From positions 62,001-126,000 of the forward strand of contig NZ_QVMI01000005.1 in assembly GCF_010500965.1 (NCBI RefSeq): 64,000 nt of DNA, in the 5' to 3' direction. The stretch is from Bacteroides sp. 51. Lineage in GTDB: Bacteria; Bacteroidota; Bacteroidia; Bacteroidales; Bacteroidaceae. A model generated the notes under the pieces. That model was not told the DNA's origin and did no database searches. It was given only the letters and a program-made list of their open reading frames with translations. Positions 26,918 to 36,073 of this stretch are shown here, piece after piece. Position numbers and translations under genes: made by a program. The stretch's first letter is position 1. The number at the start of each line of letters is the position of its first letter.

Positions 26918-28612
26918 ATGAAAAAATATTTAATAATTCTCGTAACGACGTTATTCTCTTTATCGTCTTGTTCTGATATTTTGGATGTTTCGCCAACAAA
27001 CAAGGTTACAGATGCCGCAGTTTGGGAGGACGCCAATCTCATATCGGCATATCAAGTAGAACTTTACAATTGCATTCAACATGGTTTCAGAAGCTGGAAC
27101 GATTGGTTGTCTAAAGGGACGGATGAAACTTATCCTTCAATTACATGGGGACCAAGTATGTATCAGGCCGGGACGATGACTCCCGACAATATAGGTTCTT
27201 TGGATTATTGGAATACCGGATATCAATATATTCGTAAAATCAATGTTTTTATTGATAAAATGGATGCTTCAAATCTTGACTTACCCAATAAAGGGCGTTG
27301 GGTTGCTGAAGCAAAATTTCTGAAAGCGTGGATTTATTTTCAATTAATTATTCGTTATGGCGGCGTTCCTCTGGTTGATGAATACTGGAGTATTGACGAA
27401 GGAACTTCGGTTACATTCACCCGCAATACGCTGGAAGAATGTATTACTGAAATTGAAAAATTGATTGCTGACGCTATTCCCGGTCTTCCTCAGTCCTACA
27501 CCACAACTAATGCCAATTTTGGCCGGGCTACTCAAGATGTATGTCGTGCATTGCTTTCTCGTATGTACCTATATATGGCATCTCCGCTGTTTAATCCGAC
27601 AAATGATCGGGCAAAATGGCAAAAAGCAGCAGACGCTGCGTTGGGCTTTATGACTAAAGCAGGAGATACTTACGAATTGTATGCCGACTATGGTGAAGGT
27701 TTCAGGTTGATTTCCGGATCACAAAACAAAGAGTACATTTTTGCACGGAATTTCACGTCAACAAACGGACACGATGCTCCGATGGACAATTTAGGACGTC
27801 GATGGGGAGCCTATGGCGGTTGGTTTGCAAGTAACGGTCCTTCACAGAATTTGGTGGATGATTATGATATGAAATCCACCGGATTACCTCCATTCAAATG
27901 GGTAAACGGCGAAAAAGTAATCAATGCGGCATCAGGATATGACGCTCAAAATCCATACAAGGACCGAGACCCACGTTTGGCGGCAACAGTTATTTATGAT
28001 GGCTCTGATTATCGCGGAATAACACATGAAATGTGGATTGCTACCGACGAATCAAGTTGGGGGTATGATTCCTATAAACAAAGTGGAGACAATCCGCGTA
28101 CAAACTACATTCTTCGAAAGTTTATGCCCGAATTAGATCAAGACATTTCCTGGGAGGTGAAGTGCGTGGTACCTTGGCCATTCTTTCGCCTGGCTGAAAT
28201 ATATTTGAATTATGCAGAGGCCATGTTCGAATTGGGTGATGAGGATGTTTGTAGAGAATATATGAACAAGGTGCGCGACCGTGTTGACATGCCGGATATC
28301 CCTTCGACTGTTGGAGGAGAGGAATTACGGGAACGGCTTTACAATGAACGTCGGGTGGAATTCGCTTTCGAATCTCATCGGATTTTCGATGTGCGTCGCT
28401 GGAAAGTTGCGATGGTTACTGAGAACAGGGATATTTACGGTATGGATATTTATAAAGATATTACTACCGGGATCAAGAAGTATACACCTGTAAAATTGTA
28501 TGAGAAAAAAGGTAACTTTAACGAACGGATGTATCTAATACCTGTTTCTAATGACGAAATCAGAAAAAATGGTGGAACACTGGAACAAACGTCCACATGG
28601 ATCGGATATTAA
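26918..28612 (+). CDS. SusD-like surface lipoprotein (pair A)
   Basis: 564-residue RagB/SusD-family glycan-binding lipoprotein. The signal ends in a lipobox with acylated Cys at residue 18 (SLSSCSDIL). TPR-like helices carry the family phrases AEAKFLKAWIYFQLIIRYGGVPL and, near the C-terminus, YNERRVEFAFESHRIFDVRRWK. It forms the lid of the SusC barrel encoded 11 bp upstream. A strong hairpin terminator lies at 28785-28820, so the transcription unit probably contains only this SusC/SusD pair. No separate surface glycan-binding protein or enzyme gene is attached, which is unusual for a complete locus and suggests that the pair serves enzymes encoded elsewhere. Confidence 0.93.
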   Translation: MKKYLIILVTTLFSLSSCSDILDVSPTNKVTDAAVWEDANLISAYQVELYNCIQHGFRSWNDWLSKGTDETYPSITWGPSMYQAGTMTPDNIGSLDYWNTGYQYIRKINVFIDKMDASNLDLPNKGRWVAEAKFLKAWIYFQLIIRYGGVPLVDEYWSIDEGTSVTFTRNTLEECITEIEKLIADAIPGLPQSYTTTNANFGRATQDVCRALLSRMYLYMASPLFNPTNDRAKWQKAADAALGFMTKAGDTYELYADYGEGFRLISGSQNKEYIFARNFTSTNGHDAPMDNLGRRWGAYGGWFASNGPSQNLVDDYDMKSTGLPPFKWVNGEKVINAASGYDAQNPYKDRDPRLAATVIYDGSDYRGITHEMWIATDESSWGYDSYKQSGDNPRTNYILRKFMPELDQDISWEVKCVVPWPFFRLAEIYLNYAEAMFELGDEDVCREYMNKVRDRVDMPDIPSTVGGEELRERLYNERRVEFAFESHRIFDVRRWKVAMVTENRDIYGMDIYKDITTGIKKYTPVKLYEKKGNFNERMYLIPVSNDEIRKNGGTLEQTSTWIGY

Positions 28613-28784
28613 TGAAAGGGTTCTGTCGAAAAATAGTAACTGTTCATTTCAAAGTTGAATAATGAAATGTTGATTTTTAGTAGTTGCAAACTCAATAGCA
28701 ATAAAAAGATCCAAAAGCTGTGCTTTTTGTAGTTTCTCTTTTATAAGCTGCTCAAGAACAGTTTCTTTATTTTTGCAAAAACGG
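28613..28784. other. Non-coding stretch after SusD pair A
   Basis: Within the 330-bp gap 28613-28942, the first 172 bp holds no convincing gene. A weak 6-bp stem (AAAAGC-TGT-GCTTTT near 28713) is present. The phrase GTTCTGTCGAAAAA just after the SusD stop recalls insertion-sequence ends, but no matching inverted partner or transposase was found. Confidence 0.3.
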
Positions 28785-28820
28785 GTAGGATGAAAATACA
28801 ATTATTTTCATCCTACTTTT
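28785..28820 (+). terminator. Hairpin terminator after SusC/SusD pair A
   Basis: Perfect 13-bp stem (28785-28797 with 28804-28816), 6-nt loop, then TTTT: a standard intrinsic terminator. Its core arm GTAGGATGAAA is identical to the arm of the terminator after SusC/SusD pair B at 38061. Confidence 0.85.
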
Positions 28821-28942
28821 GTATAAAACATATAAGAAAAACTGGTATTCAGAAAAACTCTCGTTCTAATAAATATACAGAATGCGGAATGTTTGATTAT
28901 TGGTGAGATTCTCTCATCTATTTTGATAAAAATCCAAGAATA

Positions 28943-31303
28943 TCAGAATGTTATATTGTAAGTGTTTCCAATCTCCGTTAATATCTTGTTTGTTTTGTCT
29001 CCATAACGGATATTGCATTCACCTCCTTCACGAGAAAAAATAGAGGTAGAAATTAACCGGCTGTTTTTCCATTCTATGTCAATTATAAAACCACCACGGG
29101 CACATAAGCCTGTAACCTTGCCATTTTTCCATGATGTAGGTAATGCTGGAAGGATGTCAATGAATTCAGTATGACTTTGAAGTAGCAATTCTATCATTGC
29201 TAAAGGGGTCCCCATCATGTCTCCTATTTGCACAAAACCATGAGCGTCAACAAACATATTAGGATAAGCTTTTGTAAAGTATTGATGCTCCATCATGTCT
29301 AAACACTTGTTTCCTTCTCTTAAACGAGCTAGCATACAGGTAACCCACCCCAAACTCCATCCTTGCGCATTATAGTTATTCGACAAGCGAAAATCAAGAG
29401 ATTTACACACCGCATCAACCAAATATGGTGTTTTATCTTGCGTTATCCGACGGCCTGGCATCATTCCCCATAAATGAGAAAGGTGCCTATGTCCCAATTC
29501 TGACTCAATCATTTCATCATACCATTCCAATAACCGACCATCACTTCCGATTTTAGGTACCGCCAAATTAATTAAAGCAGTTTCCACTTCTGCCGTCTCT
29601 TCATTTGAAATATTTAATATGCGACACGCTTCGAGGTAGTCAGAAAATGCCCCCCAAATTATTTCTTGATCTTGAGAAGGTCCCATTGAAATACTAGAGC
29701 GTTGTTTGTTTATAAGGAATTGGTTCTCGGCTGACGCACTAGGGCCCGAAACAAGTTTTCCTGTTATAGGATGAGGAACAAGCCAGTCAACAAAAAACAA
29801 AGCATTCTCCCGAAGAACAGGATAGGCTCTTTCTCGAAGAAAATCCTTATTCATTGTAAACCTATAATGCTCCATCATGTGTTGCGCACACCAAGAAAGT
29901 CCTAATACATACATTCCGTGAGAGGAATCCCATCCTGTTGGAGCAGTGAAAAACCATACATCAGTTCTATGGCCTGCTGCTGCACCACGTTTAGTTCCAA
30001 GCATTACTTGCGCAGTCTCTTTTCCATTTTGAGTGATTTTTTCGGTAAGAGTGAACATAGGCTCGTGACACTCAGATAAGTTTGCTTGTTCTGCAAACCA
30101 ATAGGCTTCTTGCTGATTTATATTGATATGGAAATTTGATCTCCATGGTGGTTGCATTAATGGATTCCATATAGCTTGCAGATTCATCGGCAATCCACCC
30201 TCACGTGAACTAGAGATAAGTAGGTAGCGGCAATAATGATAATAAATCTGTAGCAGATATGGATCTGCTATCCCTTCTGAGACCATGGCTATTCGTTTAT
30301 TAATTGGAGTCTCTATCCGTAGAGGATTATCAAGTTCTATCTCAAATGTTGAACGATTATACAAACTCGTATAATCTGCAATATGTTTAGTTTTTATTTT
30401 GTTATAGTCCTTTTGGATAGCCAACGCTATTTGTTTCTGACAAGCTTTTGCCCGGTTGTGTGATAATGGTTGCGTAGGTTCTTTAAGATTATAGTCGGTT
30501 TTGATAGCCAAATAGACGGTAACGCTATTTGCATCTGTAACTTTTATAATATCACCTTCCGATTGCACTCTTCCTCCTTGTGTGGAAAACTGGACAATAC
30601 CATCAAACTTTACCCCCATAAAGGTATTGTCTTTTGCATGGGCTTGACCGCTAATATGCAGTTTGTTATTCGCTATGGCTTTAGCTACTGCACCATATGG
30701 TCGATCAACGTCAGCTGTAAATGATATTTTTCCGGATTGGTTAGCGGTTAAATGTATAACCATTATTTGGTCGGGGGCACTAACGAATGCTTCGCGGGTA
30801 TATACTACCCCGTCTTGCTCATAAGTAACGTAAGTGACTGCATTTTCATAGTCCAACCAACGTCTATAGTTAACAGGAGAACTCGTATTGGAAAATTTGA
30901 GATGCAAAAAGCCAAAAGGTTGATAAGATCTCTCTTCTGCATTAGCCCAATAACGGTCTAAAAAAGCATTATTACAAATGGAATCTGCCGCAAGATATTT
31001 TCCTTCAAAAAGTAGATCTCGCATTTGCCGTATCAATTCAGGACCTTTGGAATCATTTGGAGGGGTAGGAGGTCCACACCAAATGCTGTTTTCGTTAATT
31101 ATTATCTGCTCTTCGAAAATATCTCCAAATACCATTCCTCCAATTCTGCCATTACCAATAGGTATTGCCGATTTCCAATCTACTGCTGCTTCGGAATACC
31201 AGAAAGCAGTTTTACTGTTGTTCTGCGCTGATAACCCGCTTATATTAAATATTATAATGCAGATAGTACAGGTAACTTTAAAACTCAAAAATCTTTTTTC
31301 CAT
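28943..31303 (-). CDS. Secreted GH95-family glycosidase (alpha-L-fucosidase or alpha-L-galactosidase), divergent active site
   Basis: 786 residues with a signal peptide (to about GLSAQ, ~26). GH95 features are WKSAIPIGNGRIGGMVFG, NENSIWCGPP, the (alpha/alpha)6 barrel with GPSQDQEIIWGAF, HRHLSHLWGMMPG and GWSLGWVTCMLARL. The Asn pair that activates water in characterised family members is kept (N394, N396 in ININQQ). However, the downstream motif usually written QIDGNFG reads QIGDMMG (I693-G694-D695), so the expected base Asp is displaced by one position, and QMNYW reads QEAYW. GH95 includes 1,2-alpha-L-fucosidases and an alpha-L-galactosidase from a Bacteroides ovatus xylan locus; the xylan setting makes the latter attractive, but this is inference. 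It is monocistronic and oriented against its neighbours. Confidence 0.82.
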   Translation of the reverse strand: MEKRFLSFKVTCTICIIIFNISGLSAQNNSKTAFWYSEAAVDWKSAIPIGNGRIGGMVFGDIFEEQIIINENSIWCGPPTPPNDSKGPELIRQMRDLLFEGKYLAADSICNNAFLDRYWANAEERSYQPFGFLHLKFSNTSSPVNYRRWLDYENAVTYVTYEQDGVVYTREAFVSAPDQIMVIHLTANQSGKISFTADVDRPYGAVAKAIANNKLHISGQAHAKDNTFMGVKFDGIVQFSTQGGRVQSEGDIIKVTDANSVTVYLAIKTDYNLKEPTQPLSHNRAKACQKQIALAIQKDYNKIKTKHIADYTSLYNRSTFEIELDNPLRIETPINKRIAMVSEGIADPYLLQIYYHYCRYLLISSSREGGLPMNLQAIWNPLMQPPWRSNFHININQQEAYWFAEQANLSECHEPMFTLTEKITQNGKETAQVMLGTKRGAAAGHRTDVWFFTAPTGWDSSHGMYVLGLSWCAQHMMEHYRFTMNKDFLRERAYPVLRENALFFVDWLVPHPITGKLVSGPSASAENQFLINKQRSSISMGPSQDQEIIWGAFSDYLEACRILNISNEETAEVETALINLAVPKIGSDGRLLEWYDEMIESELGHRHLSHLWGMMPGRRITQDKTPYLVDAVCKSLDFRLSNNYNAQGWSLGWVTCMLARLREGNKCLDMMEHQYFTKAYPNMFVDAHGFVQIGDMMGTPLAMIELLLQSHTEFIDILPALPTSWKNGKVTGLCARGGFIIDIEWKNSRLISTSIFSREGGECNIRYGDKTNKILTEIGNTYNITF

Positions 31304-31418
31304 AATAAGCTTATTTATAGTTTTTACAAAGAACGACTATCCCAGAAAAAATCTTTTTTGATTTTTATTATTTTAGTTTCAATTTTTGCCATAATTATGA
31401 ATGAGCGTTAAAGTAAAG

Positions 31419-31931
31419 TGTAACTTGCAAGTTGTCATTAGTCCGATTTTTATCGGTTTATTCCTGACTTTCTATTTGTTTGATTTGAATTTTGACTAGT
31501 TAGGATTTGCTGCATTTATCCTTTTAGCCGGAATATCTGTGAACGCCAATATTTATGTTTTGAATGAATACAATAATATTGAGGACACTCGTCCTAATAT
31601 GAAGTCAGTTAAAATATATATTAAAGCTTGGAATGCGAAGGTGAAACCTATATTCTTAACTATTGTACCAATTGTTTTGGGCTCTATTCCATTTATGATA
31701 GGCGAATATAAAGAAGCTTTTTGGTTTCCATCAACAGCAGGTACAATCGGTAGTCTTGTCTTGTCATTAATAGCCTTATTTGTATTTCTTCCTATGTTTA
31801 TGGGGGTGGTAAAAAATCTAATAGTATTAGCTCAGAAAAAAACTCCGAAAAATAATGAGCGAGGGTTCGATATAATTATTTTAAATAATATAGCAGTTTT
31901 ATCATTATGGTTCCTAAAAGTCTTAGTTTAG
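31419..31931 (+). pseudogene. Decayed 3' fragment of an RND efflux transporter permease
   Basis: Read in the frame of the open stretch starting at 31539, the codons from 31419 give sequence like ISPIFIGLFLTFYLFDLNFD, then an in-frame TAG at 31497-31499, then LGFAAFILLAGISVNANIYVLNEYNN and on to PIVLGSIPFMIGEYKEAFWF. This is the end of an RND/HAE-type efflux permease: transmembrane helices, a motif for the final helices, and the gene's natural stop at 31929-31931. The TAG sits where relatives commonly have Gln, consistent with a CAG-to-TAG change. Nothing resembling the ~900 upstream residues is present before 31419, where GH95 begins on the other strand. No membrane-fusion or outer-membrane partner is nearby. 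It is a non-functional remnant. Confidence 0.75.
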
Positions 31932-32067
31932 AACTTATAAATAACCACCTCAAACAGTGAAATAGAACAGAAATAAGGAAAATTGCAAATCAAATAAAGA
32001 AAATCAAAAATCAATTTGAAAAGAGAAAATGATCTTTGCCTTATATAACAATTATATAAGGTTGATT

Positions 32068-32811
32068 ATGCATATAACTGTTCGAATATTCATCCCTCTT
32101 TTAATTCCATTATTTTTTGTTTCGTGTAAACAAGAAATTCAATGGGAACAATTATTTAATGGAAAAGACCTATCCGGCTGGCATATCGATTGCCAGCCAC
32201 AAGACAAAAACAAAGTATTTTGGACAATTGATGAAGGAACCATCCTTTGTGATTCGAGAGGCAGGGAAGGGCATCATCACATTTGGTTAGTAACCGATCG
32301 GGAATTTACCGACTTCGAATTAGGACTTAAATTTCAGGCTTATTCGGATTCTCCGGGAAATAGTGGATTGCAATTTCGTAGCCGGTACGATACAACGATT
32401 GAAAACGGAGGATGGATGAATGGGCCACAGGTAGATATTAATCCGCCCAAACCTAAACCCTGGCGTACAGGATTCATTTATGATGAAACCAATGAAGTTC
32501 GCCGTTGGATTTATCCGAGTTTATCCAATTGGGACATGAAAGATGAATACGAACCCGAAAAATACATCATGAAGTACTCCGCCGACGATGACGGTTGGAA
32601 TGAATTGACACTGATATGCAATGGTATGCACATCAAAACAATACTGAATGGAATTGTGCAAACCGACTGGGATGCCACCGGTATATTGGATGATGAGATT
32701 CATCAGAAACATAATGTTGGGCAATCAGGGCATATAGCTCTTCAACTTCACCATGGCGACGATCTGCTAATCCGGTATAAAGATATCAAGATCAGGGAGA
32801 TAAAAAAATAG
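32068..32811 (+). CDS. DUF1080 (3-keto-disaccharide hydrolase-like) lipoprotein
   Basis: 247 residues from the ATG at 32068; the frame is open from 32029, but 32068 gives a compact lipoprotein signal with acylated Cys at 20 (LFFVSCKQE). The rest is a single DUF1080 concanavalin-like domain: LFNGKDLSGWHID, FWTIDEGTILCDS, the DFELGLKFQAYSD strand, GNSGLQFRSRYD, NGPQVDINPP and GHIALQLHHGD. It lacks the extra N-terminal module of the DUF1080 protein encoded at 13347 and should be membrane-anchored. The likely substrate class is keto-glycosides, by family only. It lies 163 bp before SusC pair B and may be co-transcribed with it. It sits just after the RND pseudogene. Confidence 0.82.
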   Translation: MHITVRIFIPLLIPLFFVSCKQEIQWEQLFNGKDLSGWHIDCQPQDKNKVFWTIDEGTILCDSRGREGHHHIWLVTDREFTDFELGLKFQAYSDSPGNSGLQFRSRYDTTIENGGWMNGPQVDINPPKPKPWRTGFIYDETNEVRRWIYPSLSNWDMKDEYEPEKYIMKYSADDDGWNELTLICNGMHIKTILNGIVQTDWDATGILDDEIHQKHNVGQSGHIALQLHHGDDLLIRYKDIKIREIKK

Positions 32812-32974
32812 CGATTGGAGAAACTAATATTATTAAAAACCTAAATAAGATGCCTATGAGTAAAATAGATTAGAATGAAAAACACATGCTAAAATCTGTC
32901 AGATATGTTATGGATTTTAGTCTTTTAACCACAGAGAGATTAAATCTAATTAATGATCTAATAAACTTATTAAG

Positions 32975-35900
32975 ATGAAAAAAAAGAATGAATTGTATAG
33001 AAAGATTTCGTTTTTTCATGGAAAGAAATTTTTGTTAACCACACTCTTACTTGCTGTTATTTTCACTATGCCATTGTTTGCGCAAAACAAGAGGATCAAT
33101 GGCACAATTGTAGATAGTAATAAAGAACCCATTATCGGAGCAAACGTACAAGTAAAAGGTACTACAGTTGGTACAATTACTGATTTGGATGGTAATTTCA
33201 CATTGGATGCTCCACAAAGCGGTACACTGGTTATTTCTTTTATAGGATACAAAACCCAGGAAATACCATTAGGCCAAATAACTTACAATATAACCATACA
33301 GGAAGATTCCGAAATGTTGAGTGAGGTTGTTGTTATCGGTTATGGTATGCAACGCAAAGAAGCGATAACCGGTTCTGTTGCTTCTGCCAATGCCGAGACC
33401 CTCAGAGCTGTTCCCGGAAGTAACTTCACACAAGCATTGCAAGGTCGTATAGCAGGTATTGAGATGACACAAACATCATCCAAACCTGGAGCCGAAATGC
33501 AAATCCGAATCCGTGGTGCCCGTTCGTTAACCGCCAGTAACGACCCGTTGGTTGTATTGGATGGTATCCCGTTTGTAGGATCTATCGGAGATATCAATAT
33601 CAATACAATCAAAAGCATCGATATCCTGAAAGATGCTTCTGCAACAGCAATCTATGGCTCACGTGGGGCTAATGGAGTTATCCTGATCACTACGTTGAGA
33701 GGAGAGCAAGGCTCCAAAGCGCGCGTTTCTTATAATGGATATTTTGGTATAAAAGATTTATTCGCCAAATATCCCATGATGAATGGCGCAGAGTTCGCAC
33801 AAATGCGTAAAGATGCCGGAATCTATAACAATGCACTGGATGAGTCCGATGACACCAATACCGACTGGCAGGATTTATTCTATAGAACAGGTTTTGTAAC
33901 AAGTCATGATGTTAGCGTAACTGGGGGTACCCAAAAAGGAAGTTATAGCTTCGATGCAGGATACTACAAAGATGAAGCGGTAGTACCCATGCAGGATTTT
34001 GAGCGCATGAACCTGAGAGGTGCATTCGATCAGGAAATTGGCGTTTTTCGTGTAGGAATAACCACAAACAATAACTATACTGTAAATAACGGAAATAGTA
34101 TGGGATTGTATGGCGTACTGAGTAATTCACCTATTGCAAATCCTTACAATGAAGACGGAACTCTGAAAAGAACCATACGTATGCCTTTGGATGAATCGTG
34201 GGTACAGACTAAGAGTGTTATGGAAAACTTGGGCGATGCATGGGCAGACCGCCAAAAGGCGTTCAGCTCATATAACACACTTTATGCCGAAGCTAAAATA
34301 CCACAAGTAGAAGGATTAAAATACCGCATAAACCTGGGGTTGAATTACAGAACGACGGATGGCGGACAATATACAGGACAGGGCTTGTTCAGTTCTAATG
34401 AAACAGCACAGTCAAAGGCTACCGTTACAAACTCCCTGATGACCAATTGGGCCATCGAGAATATGTTGACTTATGATCGCAATTTCGGCAAACATCAGGT
34501 AAATGCTGTTGCCTTGTATTCGGCAGAAAGAACTAAATATACAACCAAGCATATAACCGCAAATGACATCCCGGCAGATCATTTTCAGTATTTCAATCTG
34601 GGACAAGCTACAGGAGATGTTACGATTGATCCCAGTAAGCAGATATATCAGGTGAGTAGCTTGATGTCATGGATGGGGCGCGTTATGTACAGCTATGATA
34701 ATAAATATATGCTTTCGGTTACCCTCCGTTCCGATGGTTCGTCCAGATTAGCGCCCGGACACAAGTGGCATACATATCCTGCGTTTTCTGCCGGATGGAA
34801 TATCAAACGGGAATCATTCATGGATAACGTTACCTGGTTAGATAATCTGAAACTGAGAGTAGGTTATGGGCAAACATCCAATCAGGCAGTAGACCCGTAT
34901 AAGACTCTTGGACTTTTAAGTACCCGAAAATATAATTTTGGAAATGAGTTCTCTACAGGGAATTATGTAACAGAATTGCCTAACGCGGCTTTGGGTTGGG
35001 AATATTCTGAAACCTGGAACTTCGGTTTGGACTTTACCTTATTTAATGGACGTTTATCGGGAACAATGGAATACTACGTGCAAAACACAAAGGACCTTTT
35101 GATGGGTATTGGTTTGCCAAGCACTTCCGGAGTAAGCAGTTATATGGCTAATATTGGTGAAACTCAAAATAAAGGTTTTGAATTATCATTGAATGGTACT
35201 ATTTTAGAAAACCGGAATGGGTGGACATGGGATGCCGGCGTTAATCTCTATGTGAATCATAACAAACTGGTAGCCCTTGCCTCCGGACAGAAAAGGGATG
35301 AGACTAACAATTGGTTTAAAGGCCACCCAATCGATGTAATCTATGATTTTGAAAAGATAGGCCTTTGGCAGGAAGGGGATCCTTATATGAATATTCTGGA
35401 ACCCGGTGGAAATGCTGGTATGATTAAAGTGAAATATACAGGTGACTATAATGCGGATGGCACCCCGGTACGGCAAATAGGAAACGCCGACCGTCAGATT
35501 ATAAGTATGGAACCCAGGTTCCAGGGCGGTTTCAATACGCGTGTAGCTTATAAAGGATTTGATTTGAGTATTGTCGGCGCTTTCAAGAGTGGAGGCAAAC
35601 TGATCAGTACACTTTATTCTTCTGCAGGATATCTGAATATGATGACCGGACGTAGAGGAAATGTCAAAGTAGACTATTGGACACCCGAAAACACAGGTGC
35701 AAAATATCCAAAACCTGGCGGTGCTCAGAGTGGAGATAATCCTAAGTATGGTAGTACATTGGGCTATTTCGATGCTTCATACCTGAAAATAAGAACGATA
35801 ACATTAGGGTATAATTTTGATCAACTCAAATGGTTGAAAGATAATGGCATCAGCAGACTACGTGTTTATGCTACTGTACAAAACCCATTTGTATTCTTCT

Positions 35901-36061
35901 CGCCTTATCATGATGAATCAGGCATGGATCCTGAGACAAATTCATATGGAAATGAAAACGCGGCCGTACCCTACGACGACAACTTAAAGCGTTTGTTGAC
36001 CATAGGAACAAATTCTCCTGCAACGCGTAACTATATACTGGGTATTAACTTTACATTTTAA
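32975..36061 (+). CDS. SusC-like TonB-dependent outer-membrane transporter (pair B)
   Basis: 1028 residues: signal region ending LFAQN (~37), carboxypeptidase-regulatory-like domain from RINGTIVDSNKEPIIGANV, TonB-box-like SEVVVIGYG, plug ending GVILITTLRGEQG, and a barrel with C-terminal INFTF. It shares its N-terminal domain almost residue for residue with pairs A and C (the GTITDLDGNFTL block), while barrels differ, so the three pairs probably import different oligosaccharides. The SusD partner starts 12 bp downstream. Its 163-bp leader lacks the TGTCTRAAA operator. The preceding DUF1080 lipoprotein gene could be in the same transcript. Confidence 0.93.
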   Translation: MKKKNELYRKISFFHGKKFLLTTLLLAVIFTMPLFAQNKRINGTIVDSNKEPIIGANVQVKGTTVGTITDLDGNFTLDAPQSGTLVISFIGYKTQEIPLGQITYNITIQEDSEMLSEVVVIGYGMQRKEAITGSVASANAETLRAVPGSNFTQALQGRIAGIEMTQTSSKPGAEMQIRIRGARSLTASNDPLVVLDGIPFVGSIGDININTIKSIDILKDASATAIYGSRGANGVILITTLRGEQGSKARVSYNGYFGIKDLFAKYPMMNGAEFAQMRKDAGIYNNALDESDDTNTDWQDLFYRTGFVTSHDVSVTGGTQKGSYSFDAGYYKDEAVVPMQDFERMNLRGAFDQEIGVFRVGITTNNNYTVNNGNSMGLYGVLSNSPIANPYNEDGTLKRTIRMPLDESWVQTKSVMENLGDAWADRQKAFSSYNTLYAEAKIPQVEGLKYRINLGLNYRTTDGGQYTGQGLFSSNETAQSKATVTNSLMTNWAIENMLTYDRNFGKHQVNAVALYSAERTKYTTKHITANDIPADHFQYFNLGQATGDVTIDPSKQIYQVSSLMSWMGRVMYSYDNKYMLSVTLRSDGSSRLAPGHKWHTYPAFSAGWNIKRESFMDNVTWLDNLKLRVGYGQTSNQAVDPYKTLGLLSTRKYNFGNEFSTGNYVTELPNAALGWEYSETWNFGLDFTLFNGRLSGTMEYYVQNTKDLLMGIGLPSTSGVSSYMANIGETQNKGFELSLNGTILENRNGWTWDAGVNLYVNHNKLVALASGQKRDETNNWFKGHPIDVIYDFEKIGLWQEGDPYMNILEPGGNAGMIKVKYTGDYNADGTPVRQIGNADRQIISMEPRFQGGFNTRVAYKGFDLSIVGAFKSGGKLISTLYSSAGYLNMMTGRRGNVKVDYWTPENTGAKYPKPGGAQSGDNPKYGSTLGYFDASYLKIRTITLGYNFDQLKWLKDNGISRLRVYATVQNPFVFFSPYHDESGMDPETNSYGNENAAVPYDDNLKRLLTIGTNSPATRNYILGINFTF

Positions 36062-36073
36062 AGAATTATCAGG

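Noticed and set aside
28613-28640. Possible insertion-sequence end (GTTCTGTCGAAAAA)
   Set aside because: No inverted partner, transposase fragment or target duplication could be found nearby.
31539-31931. 130-residue open frame as an intact small membrane protein
   Set aside because: Homologous sequence continues upstream through an in-frame TAG, so it is the tail of a broken RND permease gene.
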